46,634 bases of DNA, from the NCBI RefSeq assembly GCF_010548275.1, contig NZ_JAAGLT010000047.1, forward strand, positions 1 through 46,634, in the 5' to 3' direction. This document shows positions 1-6,990 of the stretch, one piece after another. The stretch's first letter is position 1, and every line of letters starts with the position of its first letter. Both the position numbers and the translations under genes were made by a program. The stretch is from Streptomyces sp. SID12488 (GTDB lineage: Bacteria; Actinomycetota; Actinomycetes; Streptomycetales; Streptomycetaceae). The notes beneath the pieces are model-generated. The model saw only the letters and a program-made list of their open reading frames with translations, had not been told where the DNA came from and did not search any database.

Positions 1-105
1 GGCATCGCGACTCGATACGACAAGACGCCCGAGAGCTACCTCGCCGGCCTCCACCTCCGCGCCTCGATGATCTGGATCAACGACCTACTGAAGGCAACTG
101 ATTGA
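1..105 (+). CDS. IS5-type transposase, C-terminal end (partial)
   Basis: The frame is open from the window edge and stops at TGA 103-105. The 34 visible residues, beginning GIATRYDKTPESYLAGLHL, match the usual C-terminus of IS5-family DDE transposases (an R-x-A-T-R-Y-D-K-T segment followed by a short hydrophobic helix). The catalytic residues lie upstream of the window. The IS end must fall shortly after the stop, because an unrelated frame that appears cut at its 5' side starts here. Confidence 0.75.
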   Translation, partial: GIATRYDKTPESYLAGLHLRASMIWINDLLKATD

Positions 106-672
106 TCACGACGTCACACAGGCCCTAGGTCCGCGAACCCCAGGCGGAAGATCAACTGGTGGATACAGTCCAACACCCCATTGTTCAACAGGCCCGCCGG
201 CGACGGCGCCCTGCTGAACGTCAGCCTCGGAACCACGCGGCTGACGAACCCTCGGGTTGTCGAGCTCGTCATCTCCAACCCGGGAGACCGAGATGTCACT
301 CCACCGATGTTCCACGAGGCGAAGCCGATCAAGTTCGATTTCGACGCGGTGGCGGCCGTTTTGCATGTCGCAACCGACCCTGCGAACGCCCTCCTGCCCG
401 AGATCACGACGTGGCAGGAGATCATCCGGGGCACCGGGGGCAGGCACAAGGGAGGCCTCTTGATCGAACCGGCCCACCTTCGCCGGGGCCAGACCATCAC
501 GGTGACCGTACTCATCGACGGGGAGGAAAAGCCGGTGCACTGTGTGCAGTTCCCGCTCATCGATGTAGAGCAGTCCAACGTGCGTCCCGGCTCTCTCTCA
601 CGGGAGACAGCCAATGCTCTCGATGGCGCGTCTCTCTACATCGGACCATTCGGGATCCGTGTAGGCCGTTGA
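106..672 (+). pseudogene. Conserved hypothetical protein, 5' end lost at the IS5 boundary
   Basis: The frame is open from the codon after the transposase stop and ends at TGA 670-672. A TTG at 181 would give 163 residues, but the plausible protein sequence begins further upstream (KINWWIQSNTPLFNRP), where no ATG or GTG exists in frame. The natural start was therefore probably removed by the insertion. The product is soluble, with no membrane segment, and rich in short beta-like stretches (VVELVISNPGDRDVT, ITVTVLIDGEEKPVH) that suggest an Ig-like or beta-sandwich fold. I recall similar Streptomyces proteins but no function. A 7-bp stem follows the stop (660-666 with 681-687). Confidence 0.5.
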
Positions 673-873
673 GGACCCACGCCTACATGCCCGTCCTCAT
701 CCGACGCGCCTTCGCAACTCGCCAACCGTCGGGATCGAATGCTGCAGCGCGGGCCACGGCATCGACTGCAGCATTGCATTGCCATGCTGATGTCATACGA
801 TGCAGGGGCACCCGGGGACTCACCCGGAGTGGACGGGACTCTCCGAGAACCGGCCACGCTGGAAGCCCCCGAA

Positions 874-1013
874 GGGCCTGACACTGGCTGCAACCAGCAA
901 TCAGGCCCCTCAGAGGTGCCGCAGTCACGAGCCCGGCCGAGCATCAGACGGTCGGGCTCACTGCGTGAGCGCCTACCAGCCGGCCGTACTCTGCTTCTGG
1001 TCAAGACCAGAAG
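874..1013. terminator. Three consecutive hairpins
   Basis: Three stems follow one another. 874-881 pairs with 901-908 (8 bp) and has an inner CTGG/CCAG stem. 929-939 pairs with 949-959 (11 bp, one wobble). 994-1002 pairs with 1005-1013 (9 bp, 2-nt loop). On the minus strand they lie at and after the stop of the small ORF at 1132-1001, where terminators would be expected. No U-tract is present, as is common in Streptomyces. Nothing else is recognisable in 688-1000. Confidence 0.35.
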
Positions 1014-1132
1014 GACTGCAGCAGTACCCATATGACCTTGACAGTCACCGGCGCCCAGTCGAGCAGCGTCTGTCGTTTCGACAGCCGACTGCACCGTACG
1101 CAGTGACCCTCAGGAGATTCCTCCCTGGCCAT
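1001..1132 (-). CDS. Small ORF (43 aa) behind the orphaned nrdR promoter
   Basis: ATG at 1132 is preceded on the minus strand by a very strong ribosome-binding site (AAAGGAGGAGG, about 4 nt from ATG), and the stop is TGA 1003-1001. The product begins MAREESPEGHCVRCSRLSK and ends in an aromatic helix. It has two cysteines in C-x2-C spacing and no recognised family. The putative NrdR boxes at 1277-1323 lie upstream on the same strand, so a transcript from that promoter would reach this ORF. It could be a chance ORF; the ribosome-binding site and the hairpins after the stop are the support. Confidence 0.35.
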   Translation of the reverse strand: MAREESPEGHCVRCSRLSKRQTLLDWAPVTVKVIWVLLQSFWS

Positions 1133-1276
1133 GTGCCTCCTCCTTTCAGCCCCAGTAGGGGTCCTGAGTACCGCTCAGGACTTCGCCTCGATATAAGGCG
1201 AACAACTCGGTGGGACTCTCCGGAAGGAAGCAGCCCCCAGCATACGATCCCGCCGAGGATCCGAAGACCCGAGGGA

Positions 1277-1323
1277 CCACAACTTCTGGGCTACAGCAGC
1301 AATCCAACCACTAGATGTGGGGA
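1277..1323 (-). promoter_or_regulatory. Pair of putative NrdR boxes
   Basis: The sequence at 1308-1323 (CCACTAGATGTGGGGA) matches all six strongly conserved positions of the NrdR-box consensus acaCwAtATaTwGtgt. The sequence at 1277-1292 (CCACAACTTCTGGGCT) matches five of six. The boxes start 31 bp apart, about three helical turns, the arrangement expected for NrdR operators. They lie about 340 bp upstream of the lexA 5' fragment on the other strand, as expected for the lexA/nrdR intergenic region, but nrdR itself is no longer next to them. Assigned by eye from a remembered consensus. Confidence 0.5.
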
Positions 1324-1589
1324 TTGGCCCGTGCATCCATCGCGTAGCGCGTGTCGCACCAGTATTGACGTATGCCGACCTGCCACACTGGATGAATTCC
1401 CGTGTCTCCGCACACCGATCGCCGCCACAGGGCCTGCGGAAATACCGTGTGGGAACCACAAAGACGAGTCGTACGTCTCGCGTCATCAAGGCGGCGGAGA
1501 GTCCAGCAATGGACCCGACTGCCCAGCAAGCGCCACGTCAGCGGTACGCCCAGACACTTGATCACGATAGTCGATTCACGATCAACCAC

Positions 1590-1605
1590 TCGAACGTGTA
1601 TTTGA
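1590..1605 (+). promoter_or_regulatory. SOS box (LexA operator)
   Basis: TCGAACGTGTATTTGA fits the actinobacterial SOS box TCGAAC-N4-GTTCGA with two mismatches in the right half. It lies about 60 bp upstream of the lexA start codon at 1666, the usual place for LexA autoregulation. It probably still binds LexA from the intact chromosomal copy even though the gene behind it is broken. Confidence 0.7.
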
Positions 1606-1665
1606 TGCAGCCTCCCGTAAGCAACTACCGTTGCACTGCACGGGAGACCATCGAGAGGGGCCGAC

Positions 1666-1858
1666 GTGACCACCACCCCTGACAGTGCCACCATCACTGC
1701 CCAGGACCGCCCCAGAGCCGACTCGAGCCGGTGCATGCGATGAACGAAGCCACGAATCCTGAGGGACCCAAGCGGTCCCTCCCTGGACGACCTCCAGGAA
1801 TCCGAGCGGACAGCTCGGGACTCACCGACCGGCAACGGCGCGTGATCGAGGTCATCAC
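1666..1858 (+). pseudogene. lexA: lexA, 5' fragment (N-terminal part of the SOS repressor)
   Basis: GTG at 1666 follows a GAGAGGGG ribosome-binding site. The reading starts VTTTPDSATITAQDR, loses frame near 1710, and continues in another frame as LEPVHAMNEATNPEG through GLTDRQRRVIEVI, ending at about 1858. This is the start of streptomycete LexA up to the first helix of its winged-HTH DNA-binding domain. The recognition helix and the whole autocleavage domain are absent here; part of the latter is found at 3478-3640. The fragment is dead because of the frameshift and the truncation at the fold-back junction (1848-1920). Confidence 0.85.
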
Positions 1859-1920
1859 GCCCCCACGCGCAGGGTGGAGATGTCCATCGCTGCCCTGCGC
1901 CGTGGGGCCGTGATGACCTC
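1848..1920. repeat. Near-perfect inverted repeat at the lexA/nrdJ junction
   Basis: The left arm 1848-1874 and right arm 1893-1920 are reverse complements over 27-28 nt with one single-base difference and one single-base gap; the loop is 18 nt. The outer part of the left arm is genuine lexA coding sequence (GAGGTCATC, encoding EVI). The right arm carries the inverted copy and abuts nrdJ coding sequence. This is the signature of a fold-back or template-switch joining event. The structure could also act as a strong transcription terminator. Confidence 0.75.
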
Positions 1921-2751
1921 GTTCTGGTACTGGACGGACGTGATGTCGTCGCCGCCCAGGTCCATGTCGAAGCCCGCGTCGCGCAGGGCGCGGATCTTCT
2001 CCTCTCCTTCACCTTGGTCTCGATGAAGCCCTCGATGTCGGGGTGGTCGACGTCGAGGATGACCATCTTGGCCGCGCGGCGGGTCGCGCCGCCCGACTTG
2101 ATCGTTCCCGCCGACGCGTCCGCACCGCGCATGAAGGAGACCGGACCCGAGGCGTTGCCACCGGAGGAGAGCAGCTCCTTGGAGGAACGGATCCGGGACA
2201 GGTTCAGGCCGGCGCCCGAGCCGCCCTTGAAGATCATGCCCTCTTCCTTGTACCAGTCGAGGATCGACTCCATGGAGTCGTCGACGGACAGGATGAAACA
2301 GGCCGAGACCTGCTGGGGCTGCGGGGTCCCGACGTTGAACCAGACGGGGCTGTTGAAGCTGAAGATCTGGTGCAGGAGGGCGTACGCCAGCTCGTGCTCG
2401 AAGATCTCGGCGTCGGCCGGGGAGGCGAAGTACTTGTAGTCCTCACCGGCCTTCGTGTACGTCTTCACGATGCGGTCGATGAGCTGCTTGAGGCTCACCT
2501 CGCGCTGCGAGGTGCCGACCGCGCCGCGGAAGTACTTGCTGGTGACGATGTTGACCGCGTTCACCGACCAGAAGTCGGGGAACTCGACGCCACGCTGCTC
2601 GAAGTTGACCGAGCCGTCGCGCCAGTTGGTCATGACGACGTCACAGCTCGCCCACTCGACCTCGTCGTACGGATGCACGCCGGGGGGTGGTGTGGATCCG
2701 CTCGATGCGTAGCCCGTTGCCATAGGCCTCAGCGATGGTCACGCTCTTCAT
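1919..2751 (-). pseudogene. nrdJ: nrdJ, 5' third (adenosylcobalamin-dependent class II ribonucleotide reductase)
   Basis: The reading begins at ATG 2751 (MKSVTIAEAYGNGLRIERI). It needs a one-base correction in the C/G run near 2690 and then runs in a long frame through GVHPYDEVEWASCDVVMTNW, SPVWFNVGTPQPQQ, GGSGAGLNLSRIRSSKELL and GGATRRAAKMVILDVDHPD. A second frameshift near 2005 precedes GFDMDLGGDDITSVQYQN, and homology stops at the inverted-repeat junction. Streptomycete NrdJ is about 950 residues; only about the first 275 remain and most of the catalytic barrel is missing. The gene follows nrdR on the same strand as in the normal nrdRJ operon. The long minus-strand frame continuing to 1311 is out-of-frame sequence. 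Confidence 0.9.
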
Positions 2752-2868
2752 CCTCACTCTCGGCTATCTGGTGTTGCAGGCGTCCGCTCGCTACGGCCCG
2801 CAACAGGTCCTCTCCTTGCCGCCGCCAGCCGGATCCACAGACACAGGCTCCGGATGCCGGCCCGCCGG

Positions 2869-3420
2869 TCAGTCGGCGGCGTTGGCGGGCACGGGGACCT
2901 GAGCAGTCCCCCCGGACCCGCGATCGTGCTGCCGGCGCCCCACGTCCGGGTCTTCGTCGTCCACGGCGGGGCCGCGCGGCGCTTCCCTGAGCTCCGCGAT
3001 GGCGGCCTCGAAGTCGTCCAGCGAGTCGAACGCCCGATAGACGGACGCGAATCGCAGGTAGGCGACGAGGTCGAGTTCCTGCAACGGACCGAGTATGGCC
3101 AGCCCCACGTCGTGGGTGGTCAGCTCGGCGCTTCCAGTGGCGCGCACCGCTTCCTCGACCCGCTGGCCGAGTTGGGCGAGAGCGTCCTCGGTGACAGGCC
3201 GCCCCTGACATGCCTTGCGCACGCCGTTGATGACCTTCGTACGACTGAACGGTTCAGTGACTCCGGACCGCTTGACCACCATGAGCGAACACGTCTCGAC
3301 GGTCGTGAACCGACGGGAGCAGTCAGGACACTGGCGGCGCCTGCGGATCGACGTGCCGTCGTCGGTCGTACGACTGTCGACCACACGGCTGTCGGGGTGC
3401 CTGCAGAAGGGGCAGTGCAT
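2869..3420 (-). CDS. nrdR: Transcriptional repressor NrdR
   Basis: NrdR is the zinc- and ATP/dATP-binding repressor of ribonucleotide reductase genes. This 183-residue protein starts at ATG 3420 (MHCPFC; the TTG three codons upstream is less likely) behind GGAGGG. The N-terminal zinc ribbon is complete, with MHCPFC and RRRRQCPDCSRRF. The ATP-cone follows (LMVVKRSGVTEPFSRTKVINGVRKAC through DLVAYLRFASVYRAFDSLDDF). The acidic tail is slightly longer than usual. The gene appears intact, but its partner nrdJ is broken, the NrdR boxes sit about 2 kb away, and a lexA fragment occupies its upstream region. It is probably a second copy beside a chromosomal nrdR and could still repress nrd genes in trans if transcribed. 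Confidence 0.93.
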   Translation of the reverse strand: MHCPFCRHPDSRVVDSRTTDDGTSIRRRRQCPDCSRRFTTVETCSLMVVKRSGVTEPFSRTKVINGVRKACQGRPVTEDALAQLGQRVEEAVRATGSAELTTHDVGLAILGPLQELDLVAYLRFASVYRAFDSLDDFEAAIAELREAPRGPAVDDEDPDVGRRQHDRGSGGTAQVPVPANAAD

Positions 3421-3477
3421 GTTCTCCAACCCTCCCTCACAGCAGACTCAATAGCCCCGTAAGAGCTCTTGAGCCCC

Positions 3478-3640
3478 TCGAAGCAGCGATCTGCGACTGG
3501 GTCACCGTCCACCGCGAGCCGGTCGCCGAGAACGGCGACATCGTGGCCGCGATGCTGGACGGCAAAGCCACCGTCAAGCGCTTCAAGCGCGAGGACGGCC
3601 ACGTCTGACTCCTCCCGCACAACTCCGCGTACCGCAGCCT
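3478..3640 (+). pseudogene. lexA: lexA, 3' fragment (autocleavage domain)
   Basis: The reading EAAICDWVTVHREPVAENG, then DIVAAMLDGKATVKRFK and REDGHV, stops at TGA 3606-3608 where LexA has Trp, and resumes as LLPHNSAY before homology is lost near 3640. This is the C-terminal peptidase domain starting just after the catalytic Ser. The catalytic Lys of VKRFK is present, and a Gly-Asp pair before WVTV is deleted. In streptomycetes lexA is divergent from nrdRJ, so this orientation and side are native, but the 5' half of the gene now lies on the far side of nrdJ (1666-1858). Confidence 0.85.
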
Positions 3641-3700
3641 CCCTGCGGGCCGAAAAAGGGTCCCGCTCGACACACGCGAAACCCAGTACAGCCAGGTGAT

Positions 3701-4057
3701 TCACGCCGCCCGGTACTGCCCGCGCTGAACGCGGACAACCCGGCCAGCCTTAAGAAGCCCGTCGATGTAGACGGACACCCCATTGCGGGTGCTCAGCTTG
3801 CCCGCTGCGGTCATCGCCTCCGCAATGTCGCCGAGCGTCATGGGACCGTCCGCCCCCTTGAGGAGCGTGACAATGGCCTCAGCCTTGGTGAGCTCTTCTA
3901 TCCCCTGACCAGGGATTACAGCAGTCTCAGCGAGCTTCCTGAGAGCATCGCGCTCAGCCCTAAGCCCCTCGATGCGGGCACCAATCCGGTCACGCTCACG
4001 CTCCGCCTCGCGCAGACTCTTCTCAACACGCTCAAGGTCACCCGTGTAGTCATCCAT
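3701..4057 (-). CDS. Coiled-coil plus winged-helix protein (118 aa)
   Basis: Residues 1-45 form a charged coiled coil (LERVEKSLREAERERDRI). Residues 57-116 look like a winged-helix domain (TKAEAIVTLLKGADGPMTL, then YIDGLLKAGRVVRVQRGQY), with the final beta hairpin typical of DNA-binding wings. A DNA-binding or regulatory role is inferred. There is no ribosome-binding site before ATG 4057; instead a -10-like TAAGAT ends 7 bp upstream, suggesting a leaderless transcript. A larger protein with the same layout is encoded at 31049-31705. Its 3' end lies just beyond the lexA relic. Confidence 0.7.
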   Translation of the reverse strand: MDDYTGDLERVEKSLREAERERDRIGARIEGLRAERDALRKLAETAVIPGQGIEELTKAEAIVTLLKGADGPMTLGDIAEAMTAAGKLSTRNGVSVYIDGLLKAGRVVRVQRGQYRAA

Positions 4058-4063
4058 AGAGGC

Positions 4064-4069
4064 ATCTTA
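4064..4069 (-). promoter_or_regulatory. Probable -10 box for a leaderless transcript
   Basis: On the minus strand TAAGAT ends 7 bp before ATG 4057, which would place transcription start at or next to the A of the start codon. The hexamer TCTAAG occurs twice 13 bp apart (it overlaps the -10), and the flanking 4070-4115 is unusually AT-rich for this window. Both are compatible with an operator. The rest of 4120-4272 shows nothing. Confidence 0.4.
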
Positions 4070-4272
4070 GACATGAAGCTTAGAAAAACCTAGAGTTTAA
4101 TTAAATCTCTTTAGGGTTCACTGGCGGTGCCCCGCACCCGGGTACGGCCGTCCGACCGAGCCGGCTGCAGGGGTGCGGAACCGGCCGTGCTCGGCCGTTC
4201 AGGAACCGAGACGGTCCATCCGCTGGAAGACTCTGCCCGTAAGCAGTCGCACCGAGCGGGGGATGTGTAGCT

Positions 4273-4494
4273 GTGGCGAAGGTGAAGAACCGCAAGGGGC
4301 ACTACCGGGCAGCGCACTACGTGAAGCCATCCTCGGCATCCAGCCGATGGAAGAAGCCGTCACTGGGACTCCTTCTGGGCGCTGCTGTGCTGGCCATCGC
4401 CGCATGGAACACCCTGTTTCCAGACAGCCCCGACGACTCGGTCAAGACGCCCCAGCCGTCCGGTGTCTCAGCTTCCGCCGTACCCGGTCACTGA
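4273..4494 (+). CDS. Small single-pass membrane protein (73 aa)
   Basis: GTG at 4273 opens a 73-residue product. A basic N-terminus (AKVKNRKGHYRAAHYVKPSS) is followed by one transmembrane segment (LGLLLGAAVLAIAAW, about residues 32-46) and a polar C-terminus, probably outside the cell by the positive-inside rule. No family is recognised. It converges with the caspase gene and overlaps its 3' end by 7 bp. Confidence 0.5.
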   Translation: MAKVKNRKGHYRAAHYVKPSSASSRWKKPSLGLLLGAAVLAIAAWNTLFPDSPDDSVKTPQPSGVSASAVPGH

Positions 4495-5630
4495 GCCCGC
4501 CCCCGGCGGAAGACCGAGAAAGGCCGCCGCCTTCCCTTCTCAGAGACGGTGCCGGGAGCAGCTGCCGGGATCTCCGCGCCAGCCGACGCCTCCGCCGTGC
4601 GCAGCTGCTGCCAGACAAGCTGCCACAGCGCGATCCGGTCCTCGGGGACACCACAGGCTGAAAGGTAGGCCTCAGTTGTCTCCCAGGTGGCCGGAAGCTC
4701 GGCGCGGTTGAGCAGCCGGCCGACGCTGCCAGCAGAAATACGCCCGTCAGAGCGCCAGCTCACTGCCTGCTGAGTCAGTCCGCTGACCACCCGCACGTCC
4801 GCGAGGGAGGTGAAAAACCCTGTGACGGTACGGATCGCAGCCGGATCCGGCCAGGGACGCTCCCCGACGGCCTCACCGGCCGCAACCGGTACGGCTGGCA
4901 GATCAGCGTGATTGCGTGCGAGCGCGACCTGGGCACCGCTGTTGCGGTCCCGGGCTTGCGGAACGGGGTGCCCCCTCGCTCCCAGCGTCAGACGCAGATG
5001 CCGGTAGAGGGAACCCAGATCGAGCAGCGCGGGACCGCCGGGTATGCCCTGGCGCAGCGTGTCGAGCAGCGCCCCGGTGAAAGCCGTATAGGTCTCCCCC
5101 ACCGGCGCCAGAGCCGTCCGGGTCTCCGCGGCGGCCGCCAGAAGGAAACTGCCCTCCACCGCCGCCTGGTCAGCAAGCCCCGCCCCGGCGCTCATTCTCC
5201 CCAGCGCCCGACCGCTGTAACAGCAGTCCAGGATCACCACGTGCCGCTCGGCCCTGGAATCCAGCAGAAGAACCTGGCGCACCCAGTCATACGGAAGAAC
5301 CGTCTCGATACGGCCCGCCTCGGTGTGCGGCAGAGCCAGACTCAGCTGATCCTGCGCATCGACCAGCCCGTGCCCGGCGAAGTAGACGATCAGCGTGTCG
5401 GTGGCCTCGGCGGCTGCCTGCCGCACCGCGCCCACCACCGTGTGCGCGGCAACCGGATTCTCCACGACGCTCACATGCCGGTCCGGCAGCTGCAGCGACA
5501 GCGGCCCTCGTAGAAGACCGGCCAAGGCGTGCACGTTGTTCGAGACGGCCGGCAACTGCTCCAGATACTCGTACCGGCCCGTGCCCACCAGCACGGCCCG
5601 CGACGCCCCCGGATCCGGCAGCACGCTCAC
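4488..5630 (-). CDS. Caspase-like (peptidase C14) protein with C-terminal helical domain
   Basis: The 380-residue protein has a caspase-fold protease domain at about residues 8-245. The catalytic dyad is visible as His87 in IVYFAGHG and Cys137 in VVILDCCYSG; the substrate-pocket strand GSFLLAAAAETRTAL also fits. A second region (about 270-360, VTGFFTSLADVRVVSGLTQQ, then SVGRLLNRAELPATWETTEAYL) resembles HTH-like helices. Streptomycete caspases of this type belong to NTP-dependent conflict systems in which an activated protease cuts host or partner proteins; the target here is unknown. The GTG start overlaps the upstream EACC1-like stop by 4 bp (GTGA), so the two are translationally coupled. 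Confidence 0.88.
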   Translation of the reverse strand: MSVLPDPGASRAVLVGTGRYEYLEQLPAVSNNVHALAGLLRGPLSLQLPDRHVSVVENPVAAHTVVGAVRQAAAEATDTLIVYFAGHGLVDAQDQLSLALPHTEAGRIETVLPYDWVRQVLLLDSRAERHVVILDCCYSGRALGRMSAGAGLADQAAVEGSFLLAAAAETRTALAPVGETYTAFTGALLDTLRQGIPGGPALLDLGSLYRHLRLTLGARGHPVPQARDRNSGAQVALARNHADLPAVPVAAGEAVGERPWPDPAAIRTVTGFFTSLADVRVVSGLTQQAVSWRSDGRISAGSVGRLLNRAELPATWETTEAYLSACGVPEDRIALWQLVWQQLRTAEASAGAEIPAAAPGTVSEKGRRRPFSVFRRGRAQ

Positions 5631-6106
5631 TGCTCCCCGCCCTCATCACCGTCAACAGCCTCCAGCACCCGAACCGCCCGCCCGAGTTCCTCCTCAGAAC
5701 AGTCCGTCAGGACGATGACCGTGGCCCCGCGGCGGATCTCCACACGCGGCCGATCCGGCCGGCTCTGCCGCCATGCCGCCACCGCCAGTACGAACGACGC
5801 CGCACTCCACCCGTTTCCCGTCACCAGCTCGAGCACGTCAAGGACCGTGCCCATCTCCCCCGGCCCAGGCACGCTCCCCCGCACCTCAACCACGGCAGAC
5901 CGGCGCACCTCCGGATCGGCACGCAACCAGCCCTGCAACGAACGCAACTCCCCCGCGCCCAGCCCGACCCGCACCTCAAACCGCACCCAGACCTCCCCCG
6001 ACCGACGCACAACACCCGACGACAACACACAACCGATCAGGAAACCCGCGACAGCACAACACCCCAACAGTGACCAGGCAAAACATCGTTGAACAGCACG
6101 ACTCAT
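5627..6106 (-). CDS. EACC1-like membrane-anchored partner of the caspase
   Basis: The 159-residue protein has an N-terminal transmembrane segment (CFAWSLLGCCAVAGFLIGCV). A compact alpha/beta domain follows, with the recurring pattern ELRSLQGWLRADPEVR, GPGEMGTVLDVLELV, FVLAVAAWRQSRPDRPRVEI and TVIVLTDCSEEELGRAVRVL. This pattern matches the effector-associated constant component 1 family, which accompanies caspases and other effectors in actinobacterial conflict operons. It lies upstream of and overlaps the caspase gene. Family assignment is by pattern memory. A function in regulating or localising the caspase at the membrane is inferred. Confidence 0.75.
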   Translation of the reverse strand: MSRAVQRCFAWSLLGCCAVAGFLIGCVLSSGVVRRSGEVWVRFEVRVGLGAGELRSLQGWLRADPEVRRSAVVEVRGSVPGPGEMGTVLDVLELVTGNGWSAASFVLAVAAWRQSRPDRPRVEIRRGATVIVLTDCSEEELGRAVRVLEAVDGDEGGEQ

Positions 6107-6357
6107 ACGCCGGGCCCCGGAGGTGTCTTCACTCCCCGGGGGCCCATGGCGTCCGGTTGGGGGCTATCAGGATTAATTCAAGACACTCCCGCCATGGAAG
6201 CGTTCGGCCGGGCCGTCAACGCGGTCACCGCGCCGCGGCTGTGGTGGGCACATCGGCGTGCCGCACGCGTGACCTGACGCAGGAGTTCGTCGGGGCTGAG
6301 GCGTGTGAGCGGGCGGTTGACCGCTGTGTGTCAGTGGCGCTCGATAGCCTTTGCAGT

Positions 6358-6711
6358 ATGGGAACTTACGACGACAAGTCGCGTGACTACGACCGTCGCG
6401 CCGGCCAGGCGCTGGTCGCCTTCTACAACCTGGCCAAGGCTGGTGGCGGGCATAGCGGGGAAGCGGTAGCGCCTGCGTACCGCGACCTGCTGGATGCGGC
6501 TGAGTCCACGTTCCGAGCGGGTGTCGAGGCGGGTGACCTGGAGAAGGCCAAGGCTGGCTGGGACGAGCTCGTTGACGTGACTGCGCACATCGCGCACGCC
6601 AACGCCCGAGTTGGGACGGTGCTGCTGGCGACGGCAGTGAATCGTCTGGAGGAGACCCCGGAGGAGGTCGTCGCCCAGGTCATGGTGGAAGTGGAGAAGC
6701 ACAGTTCCTGA
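6358..6711 (+). CDS. Small helical hypothetical protein (117 aa)
   Basis: ATG 6358 begins MGTYDDKSRDYDRRAGQALV. The protein is predicted mostly helical and acidic (AYRDLLDAAESTFRAGVEAG, ending EEVVAQVMVEVEKHSS). There is no signal peptide, membrane span or known motif. Codon use is typical for the host. It is divergent from the EACC1-like gene across about 250 bp and stands alone. The region from 6712 to 6990 holds nothing I recognise. Confidence 0.6.
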   Translation: MGTYDDKSRDYDRRAGQALVAFYNLAKAGGGHSGEAVAPAYRDLLDAAESTFRAGVEAGDLEKAKAGWDELVDVTAHIAHANARVGTVLLATAVNRLEETPEEVVAQVMVEVEKHSS

Positions 6712-6990
6712 CCTCCCGAGGCGAAGAACCCGTCAGCTTGGCTGTGGATCTGCCCTCGCGGAATGCGTAAACGCCTCGTCCCCGGCAACTGAGTTGCTGT
6801 GACTGAGCACTTGATTTGGCGAGTTGAGCGCAAGGGGAGTCGCGTTGAGGCTGCTGCGTTCCCAGGGGCTTTGAGAAGGTGACGCCGTCGTGGGCGGACT
6901 CAGTCAGTGGACGGTCATAGGCGAAGGCCGGGCAGCCGTTACGCAACATCTGACGGTTGACAGCGTCGAAGGGCACCGAGACTCTGAGAT

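Noticed and set aside
1100..1300. Cobalamin riboswitch upstream of the nrd relic
   Set aside because: Two small hairpins exist (1162-1180 and 1184-1200), but no B12-box-like sequence is visible; in streptomycetes the B12 riboswitch precedes nrdAB rather than nrdRJ.
1311..2723. A 470-residue minus-strand frame spanning the nrdJ fragment
   Set aside because: Only the portion encoded between about 2700 and 2005 has protein character. Upstream coding needs a frame change near 2690, and the long tail down to 1311 is antisense lexA and intergenic sequence.
6089..6277. 62-residue plus-strand ORF across the EACC1 promoter
   Set aside because: It starts with TTG inside the EACC1-like gene, has no ribosome-binding site and covers a likely promoter region.
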